From Nitrospirota bacterium (GTDB lineage Bacteria > Nitrospirota > Thermodesulfovibrionia > Thermodesulfovibrionales > Dissulfurispiraceae): DNA of 56,989 bases. The position numbers and the translations under genes were made by a program. Within the stretch, counting starts at the first letter, position 1, and every line of letters begins with the position of its first letter. Positions 32,615 to 41,158 of this stretch are shown here, piece after piece. The stretch covers positions 1-56,989 of the forward strand of contig JADFXI010000006.1 of the NCBI GenBank assembly GCA_015233655.1, read 5' to 3'. The notes beneath the pieces were generated by a model, which was not told where the DNA came from, searched no databases, and worked only from the letters and a program-made list of their open reading frames with translations.

Positions 32615-33685
32615 ATGGCATTACCACAGAGAAAAACTGATATAGGACCGCCTCATTATAAGGATTTTTTACCGCCTGTTATCCAGAAAAACTATGGCAA
32701 CTGGAAATACCATGAGGAACTGAGTGGGGGATTGATGGTGCATGTGTCCAACACCGGTGAAAAGATCTGGACAGTCAGGGTTGCATCCCCAAGGCTTCTC
32801 AGCACCGTAACCATCAGGGATTATGCAGCTATGGCAGACAAATACTGCGGCGGCTATGTAAGGTTTACGACCCGCAACAATGTCGAGTTCCTTGTTTCTG
32901 ATGAAAAGAACATTGAACCGCTTCAGAAGGAATTGACGAGTAAAAAATACATGATGGGCGGCATTGGCGACAGGATCAGCAACATCGTCCACACACAGGG
33001 ATGGGTGCATTGCCACTCAGCTGCGTCCGATGCATCGGGTCTGGTTAAAGCCCTTATGGATGAGTTTGCCGATTATTTCACGACCAAGACAACACCGGCA
33101 AAGGTCAGAATGGCGGTTGCCTGTTGCGTTAACATGTGCGGTGCTGTCCACTGCTCCGATATCGCAGTCGTTGCCATTCACAGGAAAGTTCCGAAAATTG
33201 ACGACGACAAGGTCAAGAACATGTGTGAAATACCTTCGACAATAGCCGCATGCCCTACAGGCGCAATCAGCCCTGATCCCGCAAAAAAGAGCGTAAAGAT
33301 CAAGGAAGACAAGTGCATGTACTGCGGTAACTGCTTTACCGTTTGCCCCCCAATGGAAATCCATGACCCCGAGTACGATGGGGTCGCCATTGTTGTCGGC
33401 GGCAAGGTCGGAAACCTGAGGAGCAATCCCAAGTTCTCGAAGCTGGCCATTCCATATATCAAGAACAATCCGCCCAGATGGCCCGAGGTGACGAAGGCAG
33501 TTAAGGGTATTCTTGATGCATATATCGCAGATGCAAAGAAACACGAGAGAGTCGGCGAGTGGATTGAAAGAATAGGATGGGAAAAATTCTTCAAGGTCAC
33601 CGGATTGCCGTTCACCTTCCAGCATATCGATGACTTTACAATTGCAAGGGAGACATTCAGAACAGCAGCGACTTTTAAATGGTAG
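32615..33685 (+). CDS. dsrB: Dissimilatory sulfite reductase subunit beta
   Basis: 356 aa partner of DsrA, carrying the catalytically active siroheme site. The cluster-binding motif is in VACCVNMCGAVHC. The ferredoxin domain has the CMYCGNCFTVCPP motif. The region HTQGWVHCHS near residue 130 is typical of DsrB. An AAGGAGG Shine-Dalgarno sits before the ATG. A hairpin follows 30 bases after the stop, before dsrD. Confidence 0.97.
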   Translation: MALPQRKTDIGPPHYKDFLPPVIQKNYGNWKYHEELSGGLMVHVSNTGEKIWTVRVASPRLLSTVTIRDYAAMADKYCGGYVRFTTRNNVEFLVSDEKNIEPLQKELTSKKYMMGGIGDRISNIVHTQGWVHCHSAASDASGLVKALMDEFADYFTTKTTPAKVRMAVACCVNMCGAVHCSDIAVVAIHRKVPKIDDDKVKNMCEIPSTIAACPTGAISPDPAKKSVKIKEDKCMYCGNCFTVCPPMEIHDPEYDGVAIVVGGKVGNLRSNPKFSKLAIPYIKNNPPRWPEVTKAVKGILDAYIADAKKHERVGEWIERIGWEKFFKVTGLPFTFQHIDDFTIARETFRTAATFKW

Positions 33686-33715
33686 TTCTGTATAATAGCT
33701 GATAAAGGATAAGCG

Positions 33716-33770
33716 CCCGTCGTCACCTAGGCACGCAGCCGTGACTCTGTGACGACGGGTTGCCTTTTAA
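33716..33770 (+). terminator. Hairpin with short T-run between dsrB and dsrD
   Basis: A perfect 11-bp stem (cccgtcgtcac at 33716-33726, gtgacgacggg at 33749-33759) with a 22-base loop is followed by ttgcctttt. The T-run is short, so it may act as a partial terminator or as a 3'-end protecting the dsrAB message while letting some polymerase reach dsrD. Confidence 0.55.
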
Positions 33771-33803
33771 TGCGACCACTTTAACGAAAGGGAGAGGTGA
33801 CCT

Positions 33804-34022
33804 ATGGAGAAAGCGGAAGTTGCGAAGAAGATTTATGAATTGGTCGAGAAGTCGACTGGAAAAAAGAAGCTGAAGTCCAGCGATATTCAGAAGACAGTCT
33901 CTGCCGAAGCAGGCGTTACCAGGGATGAGGTGAAGGACGCGCTGAGAGATCTTGTCGATGAAGGAAAGCTTATTTACACTTATTTCGGCGGAAGCTTCGT
34001 AGAGATACCCCCTAAACAATAA
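33804..34022 (+). CDS. dsrD: DsrD, activator of dissimilatory sulfite reductase
   Basis: 72 aa winged-helix-like protein. It matches DsrD: an N-terminal helix (KAEVAKKIYELVEKS), the helix-turn-helix-like middle (KSSDIQKTVSAEAGVTRDEVKDAL) and the C-terminal wing ending FVEIPPK. In sulfate reducers DsrD raises DsrAB activity, and it is a marker used for the reductive direction (established). A good Shine-Dalgarno (gggagaggtgacc) is present. It lies 118 bases after dsrB, past a hairpin, and is followed by a strong terminator. Confidence 0.92.
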   Translation: MEKAEVAKKIYELVEKSTGKKKLKSSDIQKTVSAEAGVTRDEVKDALRDLVDEGKLIYTYFGGSFVEIPPKQ

Positions 34023-34048
34023 TTAGTACAATTGGCCATCATGCATTG

Positions 34049-34091
34049 AAAGGCAGCTCCACGCTCAGTCGCGCGGGGGTTGCCTTTTTTT
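34049..34091 (+). terminator. Strong Rho-independent terminator after dsrD
   Basis: A 12-bp stem with two G-T pairs (34049-34060 with 34076-34087) is followed by a run of seven Ts (34085-34091). It should end the dsrABD transcript. The next gene begins only seven bases past the T-run. Confidence 0.75.
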
Positions 34092-34097
34092 AATTAC

Positions 34098-34427
34098 ATG
34101 TCATTCAAATACATCATATACTTTGTAATCGGTGGATCGGTCATAAGTGCCGTAACTTATTTCGCCAGTCATGCGAAGGGCCTCTTTGCGGCCTTTCTCG
34201 CCACTATGCCGATTATGACGCTTATTACGTTTCTTACCATTTATAATGAGGTTGGGCAGGCGGCAGTTGTTCCGTACGCAAAGGGCCTGATCATAATGCT
34301 TGTCCCATGGCTGACTTATATCGCTTCTGTTATTTTATTGATGCCGCGACTCGGTTTTTTCCCTTCACTCTTAACAGGGTTTGCGCTATACATGACTATC
34401 GCGCTTGTCATCATAAAAGAATTGTGA
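34098..34427 (+). CDS. Small integral membrane protein of unknown function (DUF3147-like)
   Basis: 109 aa, four hydrophobic segments with short polar loops (start MSFKYIIYFVIGGSVIS, end ALVIIKEL), resembling DUF3147-type four-helix membrane proteins. The frame opens 18 bases earlier inside the dsrD terminator, so the ATG at 34098 is taken. It has no Shine-Dalgarno, which is unusual for this window. It lies within the dsr locus between dsrD and the siroheme amidase gene. No catalytic or cofactor motif is visible. Confidence 0.7.
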   Translation: MSFKYIIYFVIGGSVISAVTYFASHAKGLFAAFLATMPIMTLITFLTIYNEVGQAAVVPYAKGLIIMLVPWLTYIASVILLMPRLGFFPSLLTGFALYMTIALVIIKEL

Positions 34428-34482
34428 GGCGGTCATCTCCGGCGTAGCCCCTGAGAGATTAAGTGCGTTATAATGATTGACT

Positions 34483-35910
34483 ATGCATTCATATCCTCGA
34501 TTGGTCATTGCAGGCGTTAGAGGAGGGAGCGGCAAAACGATGCTCTCGCTTGCCGTCATATCCGGACTGAGGGACCAAAAGGGACAGAAGGTCGTCCCAT
34601 TCAAGAAGGGCCCTGATTACATCGATGCAGGATGGCTTTCTGTTGCCGCACAAAGCCCGTGCTATAACCTGGACCCTTTTTTTCTTTCCAAAGAGATAAT
34701 ACTGCGCTCATTTGTCTCGCATGCGAGAGGCGATGTCTCTGTCATAGAAGGCAACCGGGGACTGCATGACGGAATGGATGCCGAAGGGGCTTTCAGCACT
34801 GCTGAATTAGCTAAGATGCTTGGTGCTCCGGTGGTCCTCGTTGTTGACTGTACAAAGATGACAAGAACTGCAGCGGCAGTTGTGCTTGGCTGCATGCATT
34901 TGGACAGAGAGGTGGTTATAAGAGGAGTCGTGCTCAACCAGGTGGCAGGCAGCAGGCATGAATCAGTGGTACGGGCCGCGATTGAAAAGTATTGCGATGT
35001 TGCGGTGCTTGGGGCTGTCCCTAAGCTGCCTGCGGACGAACTCCCTGAGCGTCACATGGGCCTTACTCCCCACCAGGAACATCCAAGCACAGCCAAGGTA
35101 ACCAAGCTTGCGGGAGAAATAGCCGCCAAATACCTGAATATGGATGCGCTGACAGAAATCGCAATGGCTGTTGGACCTATTGAAACGGCAGATATCAGCC
35201 ACGAGCCCACGGCCGTTAATATGCCCTTTGGGCAAGCCGACAGGGGGATTGTAAAGGTCGGAGTAATCCGTGACGCGGCATTCCAGTTTTACTACCCTGA
35301 AAACCTTGAGGAACTCGAAAAGTCAGGCGCTGAAATTGTCGATATAAATGCCCTCTCGGATTCATCCCTCCCTGACATAGATGCGCTCTATATAGGCGGC
35401 GGCTTTCCCGAGACAAATGCCCTGCAACTGGCCGCCAATACTCCTTTCAGGGAGTCTGTCAGGCATATGGCTGAAGAGGGGCTGCCTATTTATGCGGAGT
35501 GCGGGGGGCTCATGTTTTTGGGAGACAGCATTATTGTCGAGGGGAAAAAGTATCCGATGGCAGGAGTATTTCCCATTGTCTTTCAGATGAAGAGCAAACC
35601 CGAGGCCCATGGCTATACAATTGCGGAAATCGATAGGGAAAACCATTTCTATCCGAAGGGAACAGTGCTGCATGGTCATGAATTCCATTATTCCGAGGTC
35701 GTCGAGCTTGGAGAAGGGCTCTTGCAAGATTCCGCTTTTTCTATGCGCCGCGGCAAAGGGATAAAAGATAAGAGGGACGGCATTTGCTATAAAAACGTGC
35801 TCGCCGCTTATACGCACATACATGCCCTGGGATCCCCTGCGTGGACAGCCGGGCTTATTGACTGTGCAGTTAAGTACAAAAAAACGCGGAACATGAAGGG
35901 TACAGCCTGA
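34483..35910 (+). CDS. dsrN: Siroheme amidase / cobyrinate a,c-diamide synthase family (DsrN-like)
   Basis: 475 aa glutamine-dependent amidase of the CobB/CbiA family. The N-terminal ATPase domain starts with a P-loop (GVRGGSGKT) and has the DYIDAGW segment. The C-terminal glutamine amidotransferase domain has the nucleophile Cys in YAECGGLMFLG and a His in the HGHEFHYSE segment. CbiA amidates cobyrinate, but DsrN, the dsr-linked member, makes siroheme amide, the prosthetic group of Dsr (established). Its place between dsrD and dsrC and the lack of other cobalamin genes favour DsrN. The start is 34483 (ATG) or 34477 (TTG). Confidence 0.85.
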   Translation: MHSYPRLVIAGVRGGSGKTMLSLAVISGLRDQKGQKVVPFKKGPDYIDAGWLSVAAQSPCYNLDPFFLSKEIILRSFVSHARGDVSVIEGNRGLHDGMDAEGAFSTAELAKMLGAPVVLVVDCTKMTRTAAAVVLGCMHLDREVVIRGVVLNQVAGSRHESVVRAAIEKYCDVAVLGAVPKLPADELPERHMGLTPHQEHPSTAKVTKLAGEIAAKYLNMDALTEIAMAVGPIETADISHEPTAVNMPFGQADRGIVKVGVIRDAAFQFYYPENLEELEKSGAEIVDINALSDSSLPDIDALYIGGGFPETNALQLAANTPFRESVRHMAEEGLPIYAECGGLMFLGDSIIVEGKKYPMAGVFPIVFQMKSKPEAHGYTIAEIDRENHFYPKGTVLHGHEFHYSEVVELGEGLLQDSAFSMRRGKGIKDKRDGICYKNVLAAYTHIHALGSPAWTAGLIDCAVKYKKTRNMKGTA

Positions 35911-35950
35911 AGCTTTGCCCTGTACTAACTAATTATTTCAGAGGTGATTC

Positions 35951-36997
35951 ATGATTAGGAATACCCCGGAGTGCCCTTTTTGCCGGCGCTATATCAATCG
36001 AATGGCTGATATAAAGGCCGAGTTCGGCAGCGTACTCGGAGGCAGATGTGAATGCGGCGCCGTATATGTATGCGACCCGACCGGCCATAACACTGGTGAG
36101 GCCTACATGGAGGCCCTTGCGCTATCAAAAGGGAATTGGCAGCTTAATGGGATAGAGGAAAATGTGGACTATGAAACAGAAACAATTGACTATGACGAGA
36201 AAAGCCATCAGACAGTCTACTCAAAAGGCAACAGCAGCCTGTCCGGAAGGCTTGTCTTTGTGAAAGTGAAAAGCGGGACTGAAAGTTCGCTTCCTGAGCA
36301 GAGAGCACAGGCTGATTCCCCAAGCCAAAGCAGGATCTCGACCCCGGGGGGCAAGACAGATATGAAGGGCAAAGTAAGAAAGTTGCTTGAGTCGCGTGAT
36401 TACGAAGATGTGGCACAGATGGCGCGGCAGGACAGAGGCGTCATAAGGTGGCTTATATCGCTGGCATACGATAAGGAAGAGGAGATAACCTGGCGGGCCA
36501 TCGAAGCGGTTGGTGTCATTTCGAAGAAATATTCTAAGGAAATCATGGATGTCCTGCGTGACACAGTGCGTCGGCTTCTGTGGTCCATGGGCGAAGAATC
36601 AGGCGGGATAGGCTGGAGCGCCGCCGAGATGCTTGGTGAAATAATCGCAGGCGATCCCGATGCCTTTAATGACATTGTTCCTATCCTCTGGTCGTTCAAG
36701 GAGGAGGACATGTTCCGGTCAGGCATTTTGTGGGCGATGGGGCGCATTTCTCTGGTCCGGCCTGACATGACCGCCTTTATAGCTGACGATCTGCCTGGGA
36801 TGATGCGGGACCCAAATCCCAATGTCAGGGGGTATGCGGCCTGGGTGGCCGGCATATCAGGCGCGGGCAACCTCGTGGAACATATTTCGCGACTCCTTGA
36901 CGACGCCAGCCCGGTCGCCTTTTATAGAGATGGAAACCTGACGTCAAGGACTCTCTCTGAGATCGCGCGTGACGCCATGCATAAAATGCCCAAATAA
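35951..36997 (+). CDS. HEAT-repeat protein with N-terminal zinc-ribbon-like motif
   Basis: 348 aa. The first 45 residues hold two Cys pairs (CPFC at residues 8-11 and CECG near 35) spaced like a zinc ribbon. A linker rich in Ser/Glu (about 100-135) leads to helical repeats of the HEAT/PBS-lyase type (about 140-345), with recurring units such as WRAIEAVGVISK, WSAAEMLGEII and GYAAWVAGISG. Such repeats usually serve as protein-binding scaffolds. It has a Shine-Dalgarno (gaggtga) and sits between the siroheme amidase gene and dsrC, so an accessory role for Dsr maturation is possible but unproven. Confidence 0.75.
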   Translation: MIRNTPECPFCRRYINRMADIKAEFGSVLGGRCECGAVYVCDPTGHNTGEAYMEALALSKGNWQLNGIEENVDYETETIDYDEKSHQTVYSKGNSSLSGRLVFVKVKSGTESSLPEQRAQADSPSQSRISTPGGKTDMKGKVRKLLESRDYEDVAQMARQDRGVIRWLISLAYDKEEEITWRAIEAVGVISKKYSKEIMDVLRDTVRRLLWSMGEESGGIGWSAAEMLGEIIAGDPDAFNDIVPILWSFKEEDMFRSGILWAMGRISLVRPDMTAFIADDLPGMMRDPNPNVRGYAAWVAGISGAGNLVEHISRLLDDASPVAFYRDGNLTSRTLSEIARDAMHKMPK

Positions 36998-37138
36998 AAT
37001 TATAATTTAATTTTATTTGACCGGGCCATATCTTCTATATTATTTTAACAAGTCATAGTATACTTAATTTTCTGTTATAGAATAATATATAATACGCCGT
37101 AAGAAATACAGCATTAAGAAAGGAAGGAGGAAAGCATT
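36998..37138 (+). promoter_or_regulatory. Leader and likely promoter of dsrC
   Basis: This 141-base stretch is very A+T-rich and contains a TATAAT at 37088-37093, with a poor -35 at the right distance, and a TTGACC at 37017. A strong AAGGAGG Shine-Dalgarno precedes dsrC. An own promoter for dsrC would fit the high DsrC demand known in sulfate reducers. Confidence 0.35.
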
Positions 37139-37474
37139 ATGCCGAATATTGAAGTGAATGGAAAGCAGTATGAGGTGGACGAGGATGGCTACATGGTTGA
37201 TCTGGAAGCATGGGTCAAGGATATAGCGACCTTCATGTCCAAGGGTGATGGTATGGAGCTTACAGATGCCCATTGGGAAATCATAAACTTCCTGAGAGAC
37301 TATTATCAGAAATATCAGATAGCTCCGATGATAAAGATCCTTGTCAAGGAAGTGGGCAAGGTAATGGGGCCTGAAAAGGGCAATACGAAATATCTCTATG
37401 AGTTGTTCCCGGACGGTCCCGCGAAACAGGCTTGTAGATATGCAGGGTTGCCGAAGCCTACAGGCTGCGTATAA
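37139..37474 (+). CDS. dsrC: DsrC sulfur carrier (TusE family)
   Basis: 111 aa cytoplasmic protein. It carries sulfite-derived sulfur as a trisulfide between its two C-terminal cysteines, which link DsrAB to the DsrMKJOP complex. The C-terminal arm ends ACRYAGLPKPTGCV: both cysteines are present, ten residues apart, with the last Cys next to last in the chain. This identifies true DsrC rather than TusE-like relatives with one Cys. The helix-turn-helix core (DAHWEIINFLRDYYQKYQ) is typical. Strong Shine-Dalgarno. Confidence 0.96.
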   Translation: MPNIEVNGKQYEVDEDGYMVDLEAWVKDIATFMSKGDGMELTDAHWEIINFLRDYYQKYQIAPMIKILVKEVGKVMGPEKGNTKYLYELFPDGPAKQACRYAGLPKPTGCV

Positions 37475-37516
37475 ACCTGTTTATACACGCACAAGCACTT
37501 TGAAATATTAGTTGCG

Positions 37517-37542
37517 GTAGGAGGCAGAAGTTTGCCTCCTAC
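37517..37542 (+). promoter_or_regulatory. Perfect hairpin that pairs a Shine-Dalgarno-like sequence, between dsrC and the RsbRD-like gene
   Basis: gtaggaggca (37517-37526) pairs perfectly with tgcctcctac (37533-37542) around a 6-base loop. No T-run follows, so it is not a standard terminator. It could protect the dsrC message 3' end or slow ribosome entry downstream. Confidence 0.45.
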
Positions 37543-37571
37543 TTACATTTTGAATGCTGAATGAGGAGGAA

Positions 37572-38144
37572 ATGAGTCTTAAAGATCTCCTGTTGGAAAA
37601 GAGAGCCGCTATCCTGAAAAGGTGGCTTGATGCTATATACCAGACCTATCCAGCCGAAACTTCTATCTTTCTTCAAAAACAAAAAGACCAGTTTGCAAAT
37701 CCAGTAGGTTACACGCTTGCCCAGGGAACAGAAGCTATTTTAGACGGGCTGCTTTCAGGGGCGGATACTGAAAGCGCCACCCCTTTTATCGACAGCATTA
37801 TGCGGATCAGGGCTGTCCAGGAGGGGGCTCCGTCGCGGGCCCTGGTTTTTATCTTTCTTTTGAAAGGCATCATAAGAGAATTGTTAGGTCAGTCCCTGCT
37901 GGAGCGCCACCTTGCCGAGGAAATGGCGTTGCTTGAGTCAGCGATAGATGCCCTCGCGCTCCGCGCCTTTGACAGCTTCGTGAAATACCGTGAAAAGATT
38001 TATGATCTGAAAGCGAATGAGACTAAGAACATGACTTACAGGCTCCTTCAACAGGCCCGTCTGCTGGTCGAAATACCAGGGGAATATCAGGACGACGAAG
38101 AAAACACCAGTGATAAATCAAAACCAAAAGAGGTAGCAAAATGA
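37572..38144 (+). CDS. RsbRD N-terminal-domain-like protein upstream of dsrM
   Basis: 190 aa helical cytoplasmic protein. It starts SLKDLLLEKRAAILKRWLDAIYQTYP and has an FLLKGIIRELLG-type helix, the look of the RsbRD N-terminal (globin-like sensor) domain. It has no STAS domain and ends in an acidic/Lys tail. Genes of this type are seen before dsrM in other sulfate reducers (from memory). The start may be 37572 or 37554; the AGGAGG is unusually close to the former. The stop overlaps dsrM (ATGA), so it is co-translated with the membrane complex and may regulate or assemble it. Confidence 0.72.
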   Translation: MSLKDLLLEKRAAILKRWLDAIYQTYPAETSIFLQKQKDQFANPVGYTLAQGTEAILDGLLSGADTESATPFIDSIMRIRAVQEGAPSRALVFIFLLKGIIRELLGQSLLERHLAEEMALLESAIDALALRAFDSFVKYREKIYDLKANETKNMTYRLLQQARLLVEIPGEYQDDEENTSDKSKPKEVAK

Positions 38145-39133
38145 AAATTTTATTCCCTTTCGTGGCAGTCATGACATTGATTATAGTTGTCGTGGCCGGC
38201 GTACAGTTTGCAAATTTACAGTTCCTTTTTGGGGTCATTATTCCGTATGCTGCACTGGTAACCTTTACAGCAGGGATTATTTATCGCGTTATAAAATGGG
38301 CAGGTTCTCCGGTCCCATTTTGTATACCGACAACCTGCGGACAACAGAAATCCATGCCGTGGATTAAGCAAAGCAAGCTCGAAAATCCTTCAAGTTCGCT
38401 CTGGGTAATAGGAAGAATGGCGCTTGAAGTGTTTTTCTTCCGCTCTCTTTTCAGGAACATAAAGACTGAAATGAGGGAGGGGCCGAAGGTTGTTTACGGC
38501 TCCGACAAATGGCTCTGGATGTCGGGACTGGCCTTCCACTGGTCATTCCTGATAATTCTCCTGAGGCATTTCAGGTTTTTCTCGGTGAAAGTGCCCTACC
38601 TCATTCATGTCATAGAAAGCCTGGACAGTTTCCTCCAGATAGGGGCTCCCCTGTTCTATATGACGGATGCGGTGATCCTTGCTGCGGTCACATATCTTTT
38701 CATCAGGAGGATTGCTCTCCCCCAGATAAAATATATATCGCTCGCAGCAGACTATTTCCCTCTTTTGCTTATTTTGGGCATAGCCTGCACAGGTGTAATG
38801 ATGCGTTACTTTACAAAGGTTGACGTTGTCGGCGTCAAACAATTAGCCATGGGGCTCATGACCTTCAATCCTGTAATTCCCAACGGGATCGGCGTCTTGT
38901 TATACATACACCTTTTTCTCATCAGTGTCCTTTTTGCATATTTCCCCTTCAGCAAGCTGGTCCATATGGCAGGGGTCTTTCTCAGCCCCACAAGGAACAT
39001 GGCCAACAACAGCCGAATGGTCAGGCATATAAATCCATGGAACTACCCCGTGCATGTCCATACTTATGAGGAATATGAGAATGACTTCAGGGAGAAGATG
39101 AAAATGGTTGAAATTCCGGTTGACAAGGAGTAG
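38141..39133 (+). CDS. dsrM: DsrM, membrane cytochrome b (NarI-like) subunit
   Basis: 330 aa inner-membrane protein of the DsrMKJOP complex, with about six hydrophobic helices and His residues in the central helices (FHWSFLIILLRHFRFF) suited to bind heme b. It passes electrons from the menaquinol pool to DsrK. The start overlaps the RsbRD-like gene and the stop is 2 bases before dsrK. The C-terminal soluble part (RHINPWNYPVHVHTYEEYE) is typical of DsrM. Confidence 0.94.
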   Translation: MKILFPFVAVMTLIIVVVAGVQFANLQFLFGVIIPYAALVTFTAGIIYRVIKWAGSPVPFCIPTTCGQQKSMPWIKQSKLENPSSSLWVIGRMALEVFFFRSLFRNIKTEMREGPKVVYGSDKWLWMSGLAFHWSFLIILLRHFRFFSVKVPYLIHVIESLDSFLQIGAPLFYMTDAVILAAVTYLFIRRIALPQIKYISLAADYFPLLLILGIACTGVMMRYFTKVDVVGVKQLAMGLMTFNPVIPNGIGVLLYIHLFLISVLFAYFPFSKLVHMAGVFLSPTRNMANNSRMVRHINPWNYPVHVHTYEEYENDFREKMKMVEIPVDKE

Positions 39134-39135
39134 AC

Positions 39136-40758
39136 ATGGCAAAATTTACAACTAAACCAAATGAACTGTCGAAAATAAACCTGATTCCGCCACAGACGGA
39201 ATGGATGGATACCCCTGTAGAGATCAAGGAGCATATGTTTTGCCATCCGGCAAAGATCAAGGACCTTGAGACCGTAGGTTTCCCTAATGCAAGAGAGTGG
39301 AAGCCTACAGAAGAGGACTGGAAGCTGCCAGACAACTGGGAGCGCACGATCCTCGAAGGCATGCAGTCGCTGTTGAAGAAGTACCGCTCCTTCTCTCTTT
39401 TCATGGACATTTGTGTGCGTTGCGGAGCGTGTGCCGACAAGTGCCACTTCTTCATAGGTTCGGGAGACCCTAAGAATATGCCTGTGCTCAGGGCTGAATT
39501 GATGAGGTCGGTATACAGGGGCAACTTTACACTTGCCGGAAAGATACTCAAAAAAATATCCGGTGCCCGCGATCTCACAGTGAATGTACTAAAAGAATGG
39601 TGGTATTACTTCTACCAGTGCACCGAATGCCGCCGGTGTTCAGTCTTTTGCCCCTATGGGATTGACCAGGCCGAAATCACGATGATGGGCAGGGAACTTC
39701 TCAACCTGTTGGGGCTTAATATCGGCTGGATAGCCGGTCCGGTGGCAGCCTGCTACATGAAAGGCAACCATCTCGGCCTTGAGCCCCACACAATCAAATC
39801 GAGCATCGATCTCTTCGTCGATGATATAGAGACAATTACGGGAATAAAGATAACGCCGAGCTTTAACCGGAAAGGGGCTGAAATCCTTTTTGTCACACCT
39901 TCCGGCGACCTCTTTGCCAATCCGGGCACATATACGGCCATGGGTTATCTGATGCTGTTTCATGAACTGGGGCTCGACTATACCTGGAGCACGTATGCAT
40001 CGGAAGGAGGGAACTTCGGTTTCTTTACTACGAACGAAATGGCGAAGAGACTTAATTCCAAAATCTACGCCGAAGCAAAGCGTCTCGGCGTAAAGTGGAT
40101 ACTCGGCGGGGAGTGCGGGCATATGTGGAGAGTGCTGAGTCAATACATGGACACATGGAATGGACCGGCGGATTTTCTCGAGGTGCCGGTTTCTCCTATC
40201 ACGGGCACAAAGTTTGAGAACACAAGGGCGACAAAAATGGTGCATATTTCCGAATTTACCGCTGACCTCATCAAGAACGGCAAGCTCAAGCTGGACAAGA
40301 GCAGGAATGACCACCTGAAGGTTACTTTCCACGACTCGTGCAACACCTCTCGCGGTATGGGGCTTCTTGAGGAGCCGAGGTATGTTCTAAAGAATGTATG
40401 CAACCATTTTTACGAGATGCCCGAGAACACCATCAGGGAGAAAACTTTCTGCTGTGGAAGCGGCACAGGCCTGAACGCTTCCGAGAACATGGAACTGCGT
40501 ATGAGGGGCGGGTTCCCGCGCGCCAACGCAGTTAAGCACGTGCATGACAAACATGGCGTGAATATGCTCGCCAATATTTGCGCAATTGACAGGGCGACCC
40601 TTTCCGCCTCCATGGATTACTGGGTGCCCGGGGTTGCGGTTGCCGGCACTACCGAATTGGTGGCCAATGCCCTCGTTATGAAGGGGGAAATAGAGAGGAC
40701 GCTTGATATAAGGCTGGAGCCCCTTCCGGGAAAAGAAGCAAGCGAGGAGGTAAACTGA
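39136..40758 (+). CDS. dsrK: DsrK, HdrD-like iron-sulfur subunit
   Basis: 540 aa cytoplasmic subunit that reduces the DsrC trisulfide. Two [4Fe-4S] motifs (CVRCGACADKC and CTECRRCSVFC) are followed by CCG-type cysteine-rich motifs (FHDSCNTSRGMG and FCCGSGTGLN) that bind the catalytic cluster, as in heterodisulfide reductase HdrD. Length is typical. The gene follows dsrM by 2 bases and precedes dsrJ by 1 base with a GAGGAGG Shine-Dalgarno near its end. Confidence 0.95.
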   Translation: MAKFTTKPNELSKINLIPPQTEWMDTPVEIKEHMFCHPAKIKDLETVGFPNAREWKPTEEDWKLPDNWERTILEGMQSLLKKYRSFSLFMDICVRCGACADKCHFFIGSGDPKNMPVLRAELMRSVYRGNFTLAGKILKKISGARDLTVNVLKEWWYYFYQCTECRRCSVFCPYGIDQAEITMMGRELLNLLGLNIGWIAGPVAACYMKGNHLGLEPHTIKSSIDLFVDDIETITGIKITPSFNRKGAEILFVTPSGDLFANPGTYTAMGYLMLFHELGLDYTWSTYASEGGNFGFFTTNEMAKRLNSKIYAEAKRLGVKWILGGECGHMWRVLSQYMDTWNGPADFLEVPVSPITGTKFENTRATKMVHISEFTADLIKNGKLKLDKSRNDHLKVTFHDSCNTSRGMGLLEEPRYVLKNVCNHFYEMPENTIREKTFCCGSGTGLNASENMELRMRGGFPRANAVKHVHDKHGVNMLANICAIDRATLSASMDYWVPGVAVAGTTELVANALVMKGEIERTLDIRLEPLPGKEASEEVN

Positions 40759-40759
40759 A

Positions 40760-41158
40760 ATGTATGATAGCGGGAAAATAATAGCAGGACTTCTTGTGTT
40801 TGTATCAATAATCGCCTTCCCCTTTGTTTACAACATAGGGGCGGACATCGTGAAGCCCGAACCGAAGATTGACACCCCTGTTATTCAGCAAATGGCGGTC
40901 AAGCAATGCGTGGAACCCAAGGAGTTCATGAGGGCCGAGCATATGCAGCTGCTGAACAAGTGGAGGGATTCGGCTGTCCGCGACGGCAACAGGGTATATG
41001 TGGGGTCGAGGGGCGACCACTACAACATAAGCCTCCAGAATACCTGCATGCACTGCCATTCCAACAAAAAAGAGTTTTGCGACTCCTGCCATAATTATAT
41101 GGCTGTGAAGCCTTACTGCTGGGACTGTCATATCGCACCGAAGGAGAACAGCTTATGA
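40760..41158 (+). CDS. dsrJ: DsrJ, periplasmic triheme cytochrome c
   Basis: 132 aa. An N-terminal hydrophobic anchor (IIAGLLVFVSIIAFPFVY) is followed by three heme c motifs near the C-terminus (CMHCH, CDSCH, CWDCH). The unusual heme ligand Cys known from DsrJ could be the one in VKQCVEP. It sits on the periplasmic side of the DsrMKJOP complex. The stop overlaps the dsrO start by 4 bases. Confidence 0.95.
   Translation: MYDSGKIIAGLLVFVSIIAFPFVYNIGADIVKPEPKIDTPVIQQMAVKQCVEPKEFMRAEHMQLLNKWRDSAVRDGNRVYVGSRGDHYNISLQNTCMHCHSNKKEFCDSCHNYMAVKPYCWDCHIAPKENSL

Noticed and set aside
34477-35910. Calling the amidase a cobalamin-pathway CbiA
   Set aside because: No other cobalamin genes are present and the gene is embedded in the dsr locus, which fits siroheme amidation; cobyrinate activity is not excluded.
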